Positions 6,881 through 17,297 of a DNA stretch of 49,162 bases are shown here, in pieces (within the stretch, counting starts at the first letter, position 1; each line of letters begins with the position of its first letter). The notes beneath the pieces were generated by a model. That model worked only from the letters and a program-made list of their open reading frames with translations, searched no databases and was not told where the DNA came from. The stretch lies in NCBI GenBank assembly GCA_009838975.1, contig VXQO01000050.1, positions 1 through 49,162 on the forward strand. Reading direction: 5' to 3'. The translations under genes and the position numbers were made by a program. Origin of the DNA: Gemmatimonadota bacterium (lineage in GTDB: Bacteria > Gemmatimonadota > Gemmatimonadetes > Longimicrobiales > Gaopeijiaceae).

Positions 6881-9800
6881 TCAGCGGTCCACTTCGATCC
6901 AGTGCCGCTTCCGCTGGAACGGGTAGCCCGGCAACGATATCCGGCGCCGCGTCTCTCCTGCGAACAATCCGGCAAAGGCGACATCGAGCCCGGCCTCGTA
7001 TCCTCTCGCCACGGACTCGGCGAAGGTCTCGTGCGGGGGCTCGTCCGAATCGAGCCAGGCGTCCAGCGGCGTCAGACGACCGGCGAAGCGGGCGTTGATC
7101 TCCAGGACCATGCCGACGTCCAGCTCGGCCAGCATGCTCGCAAAGCGGCCGAGAGGCTGGTCCGTGCGGGCCTGTTCACGCCAGTAGCCGGCGTCCGATG
7201 CCCCCGCGGGGTCCAGCAGTCGACCCGTGACCTGGCTCAGGAGCGATAGCGAGGGAGGAGAAAACTCGACTTCCTCCACTGCCGCGTCGAGAGTGGCCAG
7301 AGGATCCTCCAACGGTCCCTCGGAGGGCACGGCGGCCGCGACACGCATCCTGGGCCGCGCAAGGGCCGTTCCGCGGGCTGCAGCCAGGCGGAGCCCGTCC
7401 TCCAATGTGAACAGGCCGGCGGCCCATGCCGCCGCCAACTCGCCGATTCCCCGTCCCCCGGCCACAGCCGGACGAATCCCCGCGCTGGCCCACAGCGCGG
7501 TGTGAGCGGTCGCCAGCGCGTAGACCGCGGGCTGTGCCCAATCCGGGTCGCGGAGCGATCCGTCCGTGCGGCTGGTGCCGAACATGACATCGAGCAGGGA
7601 TGTCCCGTCGCGTTCCTCCCTCAGCACAGCGTCGCATCGGTCCAGGATGGCGCGCACGACCGGTTCACGATCGTAGAGCTCGCGCCCCATCCCCTCGTGC
7701 ACGCTCTCTTCCGCCGTGTACACGAATGCGAGCCTCGGCGGATTGCTCGCGCTGGACGGTGCGCGCACGGAACGCGGCCCCGACAGGTCGGTCCGGGCGA
7801 CCACAACACCCAGCCTGTCGCGGAGCGATTCGATGTCGCGGAAAACGACGCCGGCCCTGTGGGCGAAGTGACTCCGGCCGACACCGGCGGTCCAGGCCAT
7901 GTCGGCGAGCAGCGAGGCTGACGCGCCGTCTTCAGTGGAGCCACGCGCGCGGCACTCGTCGAGCCACGCGATGTAGCTCCTTGCAAGTTCGCGGAGCGCC
8001 TGCGGCGACTTGGCCGAGAGGGGCAGGATGCGCGTCTTGCGCGGTCCGTATTCACCCTCCGGTGGCGACAGGGAAGCCGCACGCTCGGGAAGGGCGGCCT
8101 CGACCGCCTGCGCGGAGCCTGCCGGCCAGGCCAGGCCGCCTACCTCCGCGGAGCCGTCTCCTGGCGCGCCATGCCCCTCGACCACGACATGCGAGTTGGT
8201 TCCCGAGATGCCGAACGAGCTGACACCCGCTCGTGGGGGCCGATCGGCGTGGGAGGGCCATTCCGTGACCTCGGCGGTGACCCGCACCGGGAGGCGATCC
8301 CATTCCAGGTGGGGGCTGGGATTGTGGAAGTGCAACTGCCTGGGAATGCGGCCCTCGTTCATTGCCAGCACGGCCTTGATCAGGCTGGCCACGCCCGCGG
8401 CAGCCTCCAGGTGTCCGATGTTCGTCTTCATGGATCCGATCAGGAGGGGACGCTCGGGATCCCGCTCGCGTCCATACACGGCCGCTGCCGCCTGGACTTC
8501 GATCGGATCTCCCAGGTCCGACCCTGCACCGTGGGCCTCGAGGTAATCCACGTCGGCCGGTTGGATTCCCGCCCGGGACAGCGCTTCCTCGATCACCCGC
8601 TCCTGGGCCGGGCCGTTGGGAACGGTCAGTCCGGCACTGGTGCCGTTCTGGTTGACGGCGGATCCGCGGACGACCCCCCAGACCCGATCCCCGTCCTTGC
8701 TTGCCTCGCTCAAGCGCTTCAGTACGACCACCCCGCACCCCTCGCCGCGCACGAACCCGTCGGCCGCAGCGTCGAAGGTGCTGCAGCGCCCCCGGGTGGA
8801 CAGCATGCCGAGTTGTGCCATGAAGGTCGCGACTTCCGATGACAGGATCGCGTTGACGCCGCCGACCAGTGCCGTGTCCACCTCGCCCAGGCGCAGCGCG
8901 GATACGGCCTGGTGGACGGCGGCCAGCGACGACGCGCATGCAAGGTCCAGCGGTACCGCGGGACCGGTGAGGCCCAGTGCGAACGAGATCCGTCCGGCTG
9001 TGACGCTCATGGTCGTGCCCAGGTATCCGTGGGTCTCGCCACCCGCCACCACGACATCCCTGTAGTCACCGTTGCCCGTTCCGACGTAGACGCCGGTGCG
9101 GCTGCCCCTCAACCGTCCGGGGTCCACGCCCGCGTCTTCCAGGGCGTGCCAGGTGGTCTCCAGGAGGAGCCGCTGGCGGGGATCCATCATCCGCGCCTCG
9201 ATCGGTCGAATTCCGAAGAACCGGGCGTCGAACTTGTCGATGTCTTCCAGAAACGCTCCCCGCCGGGAATAGCGGTCGCCTTCCCGCGGGTTGCCCGCTA
9301 CGCCGTTCCAGGGACCGGGGTCGCGGCGGCCGTCCGTGACGAGGTCTTCGGCGTCTTCAAGCAGGCGCCAGTATCCCGCCAGGTCGGGAGCACCGGGGAA
9401 GCGGCAGGCCATGCCCACGATCGCGATCGCGTCGTCGTCGGACTGCGCCGCCGATTGGGCCGCCGGCCGTGGCGCCGGTTCCGGCCGAGGAGAAGGAACG
9501 GTCGCGTCGCCTTCCTCGGCGAGCACTTCGCCCAGGTGCGTGGCGAGCGTGGCGATGTCAGGGTAGTCGAACACGAGCGTGTTGGGCGCGGTATAGACGC
9601 CTGAAAGCGCCCGATTGAGCCTGTTGCGCAACTCCACCGCCATCAGCGAGTCCATCCCCAGGTCGAAGAACCCGACCGTCGCTGCGGGAGCCGAGGGCAG
9701 GCGCAGGACGGCCTGGACCTCGCCCTGCAGGAAAGCCACCAGAACGCTCTCGCGCTCGGACGCGGGCGTTTCGCGGAGCCGCGACAACAGGTCCTTCGGG

Positions 9801-12800
9801 GCCCCCGCGCTGTCGACCTCGTCTTCGCCGGCCGCCGAGAGCAGGTCCTCCACCAGGGGCGGGCGCTCCTCGACGGCTTCCTCGAACACCGACCAGTCCA
9901 TGGCCATCACCACGGAATGGGTGACGTCTTCACGCACCAGCCGGTCGAACGCCTTCAGGCCCTGCTCCGGAGTAAACCAGCGGCCGCCGAGCGCCGACCG
10001 CTGCCGGTCGATCCGCTCCCGCTGTTCCGCCGCTTCGCCGATCTCCGACCAGGCCCCCCAGGCGATGGCCTGTCCCGGCAGCCCCAGCGCGCGCCGGTGA
10101 CCGGCGAGCTGGTCCAGGAACGCATTGGCGGCGGCGTGGTTGGCCTGGCCCGGATTGCCCATGACGCCGACGCGGCTCGAGAAGAGCACGAACATGTCCA
10201 GGTCGCGGTCCAGGGTCATGCGATGCAGGTGCCACGCCCCGAGGATCTTGGGCCGCAGCACCGTCTCGAACCTGCCCCAGTCCTGGTTGGTCAGCGCACC
10301 ATCCGACAGTACGCCGACGCTGTGGATCACACCCCCGAGCGGCGGGAGCTCGCGATCGATCCGCGACAGTATTCCGTCCATGGCATCCGCGTCGGTGACG
10401 TCGGCGAGCTCGACGCGCACGTCCATCCCACGGTCCCGGAGCTTCCGGATGGTCTCTTCGGCCTCCGTGTCCGGGGGACGACGCCCATTGAGCACGATTG
10501 CACCTGCACCGCGATCCGCCAGCCAGCCCGCCACGGCGCATCCGATTCCGCCGAGGCCACCGGTCACCAGGTAGGTCCGGTCCGCACGCAGCCGTCCGCT
10601 TTCCAACGGCGGCGTGGTCACGACGATCTTTCCCAGATGCCGCGCCGCGCGCATGAAGCTCAGTGCGGCGCCGGCTTCCGCCAACGGCCACCTGCTGTGG
10701 ACGATCGGCTTCAGTTCGCCCGTCGCGACTCGTCGCATCAACCCCCGCAGGACCCTTCCCACCCACTCCGGGTCTGTCTTCTTGAGCACGTCCAGCTCGA
10801 GGATGTCGTACCCGACGTCAGGGCGCACGGCGGCCATTTCGCCCTCGGTCAGGATGTCCCGCCTGGCCATTTCGACGAAGCGGCCGCCGTGCCTCAGGCA
10901 GGACAGGCTGGCGTCGATGAAGCCTTCTCCCGTCAGGCTGTTGAGCACGATGTCGACACCAGCGCCATCGCTCGCCTCCATGATCTCGGCGGCAAACGCG
11001 GTCGTGCGGCTGTCGAAGACGTGATTCACGCCCAGCGACCGGAGATAGGCCTGTTTCGGCGCGCTGGCAGTGGCGAAGACCTCGGCTCCCGCCGCCTGCA
11101 CCAGCTGGATGGCCGCGAGGCCCACCCCGCCCGCGCCGGCGTGGATCAGCACGCGCTCGCCGGCCTCGAGTCCGGACAGCTCAAAGGACAGCGCGGCCGA
11201 CACGAAAGCGCTCGGAATCGTCGCGAGTCCCGTCTCCGAGATGCCTGCGGGTGCGCGTGCCACCAGCTCCTCGTGCGTGATCATCCGCGGCCCGAAGGCG
11301 CCGAACCCGAGCCCGACCACCTGGTCGCCGACCGAGACGGTGGTCACGTCGGATCCGACATCGACGATGTGGCCGCACATTTCCCTCCCCAGGAGCCCCT
11401 CTTCGATGAAGCCGAGCGACCTGAAGACATCCCAGAAGTTGAGCCCGGCGGCCGCGACGGCCACGCGTACCTCCCGGGGCTCCAGATCACGGGCCGGCAG
11501 CGGTTGCACATACGGTCGGTCGAAGACCCCGGACGGGTCCGGAGCCAGCACCCACTCCGGATCATCGGGCAGGTCCAGGCGTTCCGCCCCGCCGCCGGCA
11601 CGCACCAGCCGGGCCACCTGGCGGCGTCCCGAACGCAAGGCGATATGGTTCTCACTGTCGGGGTATAGCAGCTCATTGACGAGGTCGGGAGCGGGTGCGC
11701 CCAGGCCGGGATCCAGATCGATCATTCTCGGCTGCAGATGCGCCGCCTCCCGGGCCACGCCCTTGCCAAAGCCCCAAACGGCCGCCCCGCACAGCTGTCC
11801 CCCTCGCTCACGCTCCAGGATCTGTGCCCCCCGCGTAAGGAACCAAACCCCGTTGCCGGGCGTCACGTTGGCGTCGCCCACGCCCTGCACCATGGCCAGT
11901 GCGCTCGCGCCCACCCGGGCAACGTCTTCGCCGATCTCGGCAGTCGTTGCCTCGGCATCGTGACCGTCCAGCGACAGGAGGTGCACCAGGCCGCTGAGCG
12001 GCACGTCTCGCGGCAGCCCATCGACCACCGACTGCCACGACTCGCGCCGCGCCATGTCGACGCGCACCCGGAAGACTCCGGGACGGGACGTGTCCAGCAT
12101 GGCATCTTCCGGCCCTTCGTCGCCTGCTAGGAGCACCGTCTGGTTTCTGGCCGCGAGGTCGGCCGCCAGACCAGCCGCCATTCCTCCGCGGTCCGCCGCG
12201 AGAATCCACGCGCCCGCGGGCTCGGTCACCCTCGCCGGACCCTGCGCCACGATCACGCCCTTGTCCGGGATCCTGGTCGAATCCGATTCGTCCACACCCA
12301 GGACCTCCGCCGACGCGAAACCCGCATCGTCGAGCGCCTCCCGCCACACGGCAGGCGACGCCAGGGCGTGATGCGGGCGGTAGTCGTCGGCGAACCGCCA
12401 CCACCCGTCGAGCTGGCCAAAGGTCAGGTCCATCCAGCCCAGGCCACTGAGGTTCTCGAGCGCGATCATCTGCCCGGAGGGGGCGAGAAGGCTGCGGCAG
12501 TGGGCGAGCGTCTCTTCGAGATATCGTGTCGCGTGCAACACGTTGGACGCGATGATCAGGTCATAGCCGTGCGCGTCGAAGCCCTGGGCGACCGGGTCCT
12601 TCTCGATGTCCAGCGGACGGTACTGAATGCATCCTCCGCCGTCCCCGAAACGCGCCTCGGCCTCGGCGAAGAAGCCCGCGGAGATGTCGGTGTAGACGTA
12701 GTCGAATCGCCCTTCCGGGAGTTCGGGCAGGACGGATGCGGTCGCCGAACCCGTCCCCGCGCCGATCTCGATCAACCGCAAGCGACGGCCTTCGGGCACG

Positions 12801-15800
12801 ATCGCCACGAGCGCCCGCACGGCCTCGGCCAGCATCTCGTTCGCCGCGCGCGCCACCGGTGCCTTCAGGTACAGGTCGGCCGCGGTCGGCTCCCCGCTGC
12901 TGAACAGCAGGGTCAGCGGATCCTCGCGACCGCGCAGCACGTCGGCCAGCGCGCCGCCGGACCGGCGGAACAGCCCGACCTCGATCAGCCCGTTGGGATA
13001 GCGGTTCGCCATCACTGCGGCGTGACTGCCCGGGTCGCGTGGCAGGCCCTCCGGCCACGGATCCTCCGATCCCGCGAGCACGGTGAAGCGGCCGTCGTCC
13101 TCCTCACGCGCCGCACCCGACTTGGCGAGCATTTCGAGCATCCGGCGGAAGAGCCGCTGGTGCTCCGGATTCACGCCAAGCCGCTCACGCAGCTCCTCGG
13201 CATCCACGAGCGCACCCGGCCGACGACGCCACCCCAGCCGGTCGAGCGTGGCGAGCGCGTAAGCCCACGACCACCTCTCCAGGTCCGCCAGCAGCGCGTC
13301 CCGATCGTCCGGATCCACTCCGGCGTCCGTGAGGTAGCCCGTGAACAGCTGCGCGCCCGCCTTGACGGACGCAGGGTCGGGGAAGAAGTCCGCGGACGGC
13401 ATGCCCGGGGGAAGGGCGCGCTCGCGCCACTGAACCTCGTACAGGAGGTCCTTTACGTCGTCCACCGCAGACAGCAGCGCTGCCCGGGTCGCCCGCTTGA
13501 TCGCATAGCCGCTCAAGCCGCCGAGCTGCACGCCGCTGCGGTTGTAGATGCGGAGTTCCGCGGTCAGGACTTCGGGCGCGTTGCCCCCGTCCGCATCCGC
13601 GTCCCGCGAGCCGTCGCTCAGGCGCACATGGCAGACCACGCGGTCCGGAAGGCGCCCGGCGGTCAGCCAGAACCTCTCCCACCCGAAGGGCAGGTACGTT
13701 ACCGAACTGTGCGGTCCGGACAGATCGCGCGCGGTTCCGACCGTCTGAAAGCAGCCGTCCAGCACCAGCGGGTGAACGTCCAGGCCGTCGCGGCCGATGC
13801 CTTCCGGCAGCCGCACCTCGCTCAACGCTTCACCGGGTCGGGACCAGGCGCGCACGAGCGTGCGGAAGGAGGGGCCGAGATGGACTCCCGTGTCCGCACG
13901 GGCGCGGTAGTACGCGTCCACATCCACCGGCGAGAGCCCGGACCTGAGGCTCTCCACATCGAGTCGCTCACCGCCTCCCGGCAACGGGCCGCCCGAAGAC
14001 ACGCGACCTTCCACATGCTGGATCCAGCTCCCGTCGCTTCCCTTGCTGTAGATCTGAACGGCCCGCGACGGCTCGTCGGTCTCGTCGAGCACGAGCTGAA
14101 CCCGGCGATCCATCGCTCCGTTGCCGTCCGCGGCGTCCGCCTCGGGAAAGACGAGCGCGTTGTGGAGCTGGAAGTCCTCCACGACCACCGTTCCGCTCCC
14201 CTCGACGAGGGCCGCGGACGCCGCCATCGCGCCGTAGAGCGCACCCGGCGCAATGACCCGGTCGAACACGCGGTGGTCGTCCAGCCACCGCGGGTCCGAC
14301 GGGAACAACTCGCTCTCGAAGGTGATCTCGCCGCGCGCGGACTCGTGCCGATCTCCCAACAACGGATGTCCGGCGCCCCCGCGGCGGCGCCTCGGCGCGT
14401 CCAGCCAGTGATGCGTGCGCTGGAAGGGGTAGCCCGGAAGCGAGATGCGGCGGCGAGACTCCCCTGAGAACAGTCCCTCGAAGCGAACCGCCAGGCCGGC
14501 CTCGTACGCCTCGGCCACGGCATGAACGAAGTCGCGCGCACCCGGCGTCGCCGACTCACCGGCAGACGGCGGCTGCAGGCTCGATACCACACGAGGCGCG
14601 GGTGTGCCGGGGGACTCCGGCCAGGCGGACATCGCCATGGGCGCCAGCACCGGGCGCGGGCCGATCTCGATCACCAGGTCCACCCCGAGCTCCGCCAGGG
14701 TTCTCACGCCGCCGGCGAAGGCCACGGCCCGCCGTGCGTGCCGCCGCCAATAGGCTCCATCCAGCGTCTGCCCCGGCTCCATTGCCCGGCCGGTCAGGTT
14801 GCTTACAACCGTGAGCGAGGGCTCAACGATCTCCATTTCGTCGAGCGACGCTTCCAGCTCATCCAGGATCGGCTCGACCAGCGCACTGTGGAACGCCTTG
14901 GCCGTATTCAGCCGCCTCACCCGGAGCCCGTCGGCCTCCAGCTGCGCGGAGATTGCCTCGATCCCCGCTACCGGGCCGCTGACGACCTGGTGCGCCCCGT
15001 TGTCCGCGGAGATGTTCACCGCGACCCCGTCCGAAGCTGCGTTCCGCGCCTCAACCGCCGCCTGAACCCGGTCCGGCGGCGCGAAGACCGCCGCCATGGC
15101 ACCCGATTCCATGCCCGACATCAGCGCTCCCCGCGTGCAGGCGAAGCGCATTCCGTCCTCCAGGCTGAACACGCCCGCCGCCCGCGCCGCGGCGATCTCG
15201 CCGACACTGTGTCCCAACACCACCGCGGGCCGGATGCCGACGCTCGCCCAGAGCGCAGTCAAGGCGCTTTCCAGCGTGTAGAGGGCTGGCTGTTCCCAGG
15301 CGGTATCGCCCAGGTCACCCCGTTCATTCGCGCCCCGGCCGAACATGACGTCCAGCAGGGAAGTTCCGCGTTCCTCCACGAAGACGGCCTCGCAGCGATC
15401 CATGACGGCTCTTGCGACGGGCTCGGTCTCGTAGAGCGTCCGGCCCATGCCCGTCCACTGGCTTCCCTGCCCGGTGTAGGCGAATGCCACCGTGCGCGCC
15501 GGGGCGCCACTACCGCCCTCACGTCCCGCCGCGGACACCGATTCCAACTGCCCCCTCAGCGACTCGACGTCGTGAAAGACGACGCCCGCACGGTGGTCGA
15601 AGTGGCTCCGCCCCACGCCCGCGGTCCACGCCATGTCCGACAGGAGCCGACCGGCACGCGCGCCACCGGAGGGCAGTTCTTCCGCCCTTTCGTCCAGCCA
15701 CGACAGGTAGCGCCCCGCCAGTTCCTTCAACGCCCCCTCCGTCTTGCCCGACAGGGGGAGCAGGCGACTCGGCTGGCGTGCCACCGCTTCCGCGGAACCC

Positions 15801-17164
15801 GCGCGCGCCTGCGAGCGCACCGCCCCCTCCGTGCGCACCGCCCCCTCCGAGGGCCGGTACTCCTCCACCAAAAGGTGGGCGTTCGTCCCGGAGATCCCGA
15901 AACAGTTGACTCCCGCCAGCCGCGTCCGCCCGGAGCGGTCCGGCCAGTCCATCATGGTCGAGGTCACCTGCAGCGGCGCGCGGTCCCAGTCGAACTCCGG
16001 ATTGGGGTCATGGAAGTGCAGGTGCTTCGGAATCACCCCGTGCTTCACCACAAGCGCCGCCTTCATCAACCCGACGACCCCCGCCGCGGACTCGAGATGG
16101 CCCACGTTGGTCTTCACCGAGCCGATCAGGACCGGGCGGTCGGCGGGACGCGCCCTGCCGTACACGTTCGCCACGGCGTTGAGCTCGATCGGATCCCCGA
16201 CCGCCGTCCCGGTGCCGTGCGCCTCCAGGTAGTCCACCTCCGTCGGCGCGACGCCCGCCTCCGCAAGCGCGTCGGTCATCACCTGCTCGAGCGCCGGGGT
16301 ATTGGGGACCGTGAGCCCGACGCCGGTGCCCCCGTGGTTCATCACCGCGCTCCGGATCACCGCCCAGATCCGGTCGCCGTCGGCCTCGGCGTCGCTCAGG
16401 CGCTTCAGGATCACCACCCCGCACCCCTCGCCGCGCACGTAGCCGTTCGCGGACGCGTCGAACGTCTTGCACTGACCATCGGGCGACAGCATCATCGCGT
16501 CGGCGCGCAGTTCGTAGATGCGCCCGTTCAGGATGGCCTGCACACCGCCCGCGATGGCCAGATTGGCCTTGCCCTGTTGCAGGTCCGCCACGGCGTCGTG
16601 GATCGCCACCATTGCCGACGCACAGGCCGCATCCACGGCCTTCGCCGGCCCGGTGAGCCCCAGCACGAACGAGACCCGCCCGGCCGTGCCGTTCAGGTTG
16701 GTGCCGCTCAGCGCGTAGAGGCTCGCGGCAGCCTCGGTGGGCCTGGAGGACTCCACGACCAGCATCCGATACTCGTCGTTGCTGATCCCGCTGTAGACGC
16801 CCGTGCGGCTGCCTCTCAACCGGTCCGGGTCGATTCCGGCGTCCTCGAGAGCCTGCCAGGTCACCTCCAGCATCATGCGCTGCTGCGGGTCCAGGAACTG
16901 GGCCTCGACCGGCGAAATCCGGAAGAACGAGTCGTCGAACCGGTCGATGTCGTCGACGAAGGCCCCGAAGCGGCAGGCCTCACTCCGGACCGCGCGGTCC
17001 CCGAACAGCTGTCCCCACCGCCCGATCCCCGAACCGGGCACCCCTTCGCTGACGGAGTTCCCGCCCTCCGTCAACAGTCGCCAGAAGGCCTCGATATTGT
17101 TCGCGCCGGGAAACCGGCACGCCATGCCTACGATCGCAATGGGCTCGGAAGTCGTCCTGGACAT
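6881..17164 (-). CDS. Type I polyketide synthase: KS-AT-DH-cMT-ER-KR-ACP-KS-degenerate AT
   Basis: This 3427-residue multidomain synthase would build a reduced, C-methylated acyl chain. Module 1 starts with KS (Cys181, His316, His356), then AT (GHSVGE with Ser653; AFHS at 757-760 suggests malonyl-CoA). Next come DH (His964, Asp1136, but HxxxDxxxxP instead of HxxxGxxxxP), C-methyltransferase (IEIGAGTGSAT, 1465-1475) and ER (HAGAGGVGLAAIQ, 2008-2020). KR follows (TGGLGGIG, 2201-2208; Lys2306, Ser2329/2330, Asn2347, but His2343 where the catalytic Tyr is usual), then ACP (Ser2506). Module 2 has KS (Cys2743, His2878 in HGAGS, His2918) and an AT-like region that has lost both catalytic residues. 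The protein ends in the post-AT linker (LPGYPFQRKRHWIE) with no carrier or release domain. The start is ATG 17164, ten residues before the KS motif IVGMACRFPG. Domain order resembles myxobacterial, cyanobacterial and fungal highly reducing synthases. Confidence 0.96.
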   Translation of the reverse strand: MSRTTSEPIAIVGMACRFPGANNIEAFWRLLTEGGNSVSEGVPGSGIGRWGQLFGDRAVRSEACRFGAFVDDIDRFDDSFFRISPVEAQFLDPQQRMMLEVTWQALEDAGIDPDRLRGSRTGVYSGISNDEYRMLVVESSRPTEAAASLYALSGTNLNGTAGRVSFVLGLTGPAKAVDAACASAMVAIHDAVADLQQGKANLAIAGGVQAILNGRIYELRADAMMLSPDGQCKTFDASANGYVRGEGCGVVILKRLSDAEADGDRIWAVIRSAVMNHGGTGVGLTVPNTPALEQVMTDALAEAGVAPTEVDYLEAHGTGTAVGDPIELNAVANVYGRARPADRPVLIGSVKTNVGHLESAAGVVGLMKAALVVKHGVIPKHLHFHDPNPEFDWDRAPLQVTSTMMDWPDRSGRTRLAGVNCFGISGTNAHLLVEEYRPSEGAVRTEGAVRSQARAGSAEAVARQPSRLLPLSGKTEGALKELAGRYLSWLDERAEELPSGGARAGRLLSDMAWTAGVGRSHFDHRAGVVFHDVESLRGQLESVSAAGREGGSGAPARTVAFAYTGQGSQWTGMGRTLYETEPVARAVMDRCEAVFVEERGTSLLDVMFGRGANERGDLGDTAWEQPALYTLESALTALWASVGIRPAVVLGHSVGEIAAARAAGVFSLEDGMRFACTRGALMSGMESGAMAAVFAPPDRVQAAVEARNAASDGVAVNISADNGAHQVVSGPVAGIEAISAQLEADGLRVRRLNTAKAFHSALVEPILDELEASLDEMEIVEPSLTVVSNLTGRAMEPGQTLDGAYWRRHARRAVAFAGGVRTLAELGVDLVIEIGPRPVLAPMAMSAWPESPGTPAPRVVSSLQPPSAGESATPGARDFVHAVAEAYEAGLAVRFEGLFSGESRRRISLPGYPFQRTHHWLDAPRRRRGGAGHPLLGDRHESARGEITFESELFPSDPRWLDDHRVFDRVIAPGALYGAMAASAALVEGSGTVVVEDFQLHNALVFPEADAADGNGAMDRRVQLVLDETDEPSRAVQIYSKGSDGSWIQHVEGRVSSGGPLPGGGERLDVESLRSGLSPVDVDAYYRARADTGVHLGPSFRTLVRAWSRPGEALSEVRLPEGIGRDGLDVHPLVLDGCFQTVGTARDLSGPHSSVTYLPFGWERFWLTAGRLPDRVVCHVRLSDGSRDADADGGNAPEVLTAELRIYNRSGVQLGGLSGYAIKRATRAALLSAVDDVKDLLYEVQWRERALPPGMPSADFFPDPASVKAGAQLFTGYLTDAGVDPDDRDALLADLERWSWAYALATLDRLGWRRRPGALVDAEELRERLGVNPEHQRLFRRMLEMLAKSGAAREEDDGRFTVLAGSEDPWPEGLPRDPGSHAAVMANRYPNGLIEVGLFRRSGGALADVLRGREDPLTLLFSSGEPTAADLYLKAPVARAANEMLAEAVRALVAIVPEGRRLRLIEIGAGTGSATASVLPELPEGRFDYVYTDISAGFFAEAEARFGDGGGCIQYRPLDIEKDPVAQGFDAHGYDLIIASNVLHATRYLEETLAHCRSLLAPSGQMIALENLSGLGWMDLTFGQLDGWWRFADDYRPHHALASPAVWREALDDAGFASAEVLGVDESDSTRIPDKGVIVAQGPARVTEPAGAWILAADRGGMAAGLAADLAARNQTVLLAGDEGPEDAMLDTSRPGVFRVRVDMARRESWQSVVDGLPRDVPLSGLVHLLSLDGHDAEATTAEIGEDVARVGASALAMVQGVGDANVTPGNGVWFLTRGAQILERERGGQLCGAAVWGFGKGVAREAAHLQPRMIDLDPGLGAPAPDLVNELLYPDSENHIALRSGRRQVARLVRAGGGAERLDLPDDPEWVLAPDPSGVFDRPYVQPLPARDLEPREVRVAVAAAGLNFWDVFRSLGFIEEGLLGREMCGHIVDVGSDVTTVSVGDQVVGLGFGAFGPRMITHEELVARAPAGISETGLATIPSAFVSAALSFELSGLEAGERVLIHAGAGGVGLAAIQLVQAAGAEVFATASAPKQAYLRSLGVNHVFDSRTTAFAAEIMEASDGAGVDIVLNSLTGEGFIDASLSCLRHGGRFVEMARRDILTEGEMAAVRPDVGYDILELDVLKKTDPEWVGRVLRGLMRRVATGELKPIVHSRWPLAEAGAALSFMRAARHLGKIVVTTPPLESGRLRADRTYLVTGGLGGIGCAVAGWLADRGAGAIVLNGRRPPDTEAEETIRKLRDRGMDVRVELADVTDADAMDGILSRIDRELPPLGGVIHSVGVLSDGALTNQDWGRFETVLRPKILGAWHLHRMTLDRDLDMFVLFSSRVGVMGNPGQANHAAANAFLDQLAGHRRALGLPGQAIAWGAWSEIGEAAEQRERIDRQRSALGGRWFTPEQGLKAFDRLVREDVTHSVVMAMDWSVFEEAVEERPPLVEDLLSAAGEDEVDSAGAPKDLLSRLRETPASERESVLVAFLQGEVQAVLRLPSAPAATVGFFDLGMDSLMAVELRNRLNRALSGVYTAPNTLVFDYPDIATLATHLGEVLAEEGDATVPSPRPEPAPRPAAQSAAQSDDDAIAIVGMACRFPGAPDLAGYWRLLEDAEDLVTDGRRDPGPWNGVAGNPREGDRYSRRGAFLEDIDKFDARFFGIRPIEARMMDPRQRLLLETTWHALEDAGVDPGRLRGSRTGVYVGTGNGDYRDVVVAGGETHGYLGTTMSVTAGRISFALGLTGPAVPLDLACASSLAAVHQAVSALRLGEVDTALVGGVNAILSSEVATFMAQLGMLSTRGRCSTFDAAADGFVRGEGCGVVVLKRLSEASKDGDRVWGVVRGSAVNQNGTSAGLTVPNGPAQERVIEEALSRAGIQPADVDYLEAHGAGSDLGDPIEVQAAAAVYGRERDPERPLLIGSMKTNIGHLEAAAGVASLIKAVLAMNEGRIPRQLHFHNPSPHLEWDRLPVRVTAEVTEWPSHADRPPRAGVSSFGISGTNSHVVVEGHGAPGDGSAEVGGLAWPAGSAQAVEAALPERAASLSPPEGEYGPRKTRILPLSAKSPQALRELARSYIAWLDECRARGSTEDGASASLLADMAWTAGVGRSHFAHRAGVVFRDIESLRDRLGVVVARTDLSGPRSVRAPSSASNPPRLAFVYTAEESVHEGMGRELYDREPVVRAILDRCDAVLREERDGTSLLDVMFGTSRTDGSLRDPDWAQPAVYALATAHTALWASAGIRPAVAGGRGIGELAAAWAAGLFTLEDGLRLAAARGTALARPRMRVAAAVPSEGPLEDPLATLDAAVEEVEFSPPSLSLLSQVTGRLLDPAGASDAGYWREQARTDQPLGRFASMLAELDVGMVLEINARFAGRLTPLDAWLDSDEPPHETFAESVARGYEAGLDVAFAGLFAGETRRRISLPGYPFQRKRHWIEVDR

Positions 17165-17297
17165 GGTGCGGACTCCACGCGTTTCAAGGCAGATCGGCGC
17201 TCGCGTTGTATTGTTGTCGGGACCAGCCGGACTCGCGCGAGCGAGGATCCCGCCAACCAGGGCGCCTTCAAAAGCCAATATAGCGACGGCTCCAAAC

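Noticed and set aside
12368-14467. 699-codon plus-strand ORF inside the synthase
   Set aside because: Shadow frame opposite the DH and methyltransferase domains; no start signal and no recognisable motifs.
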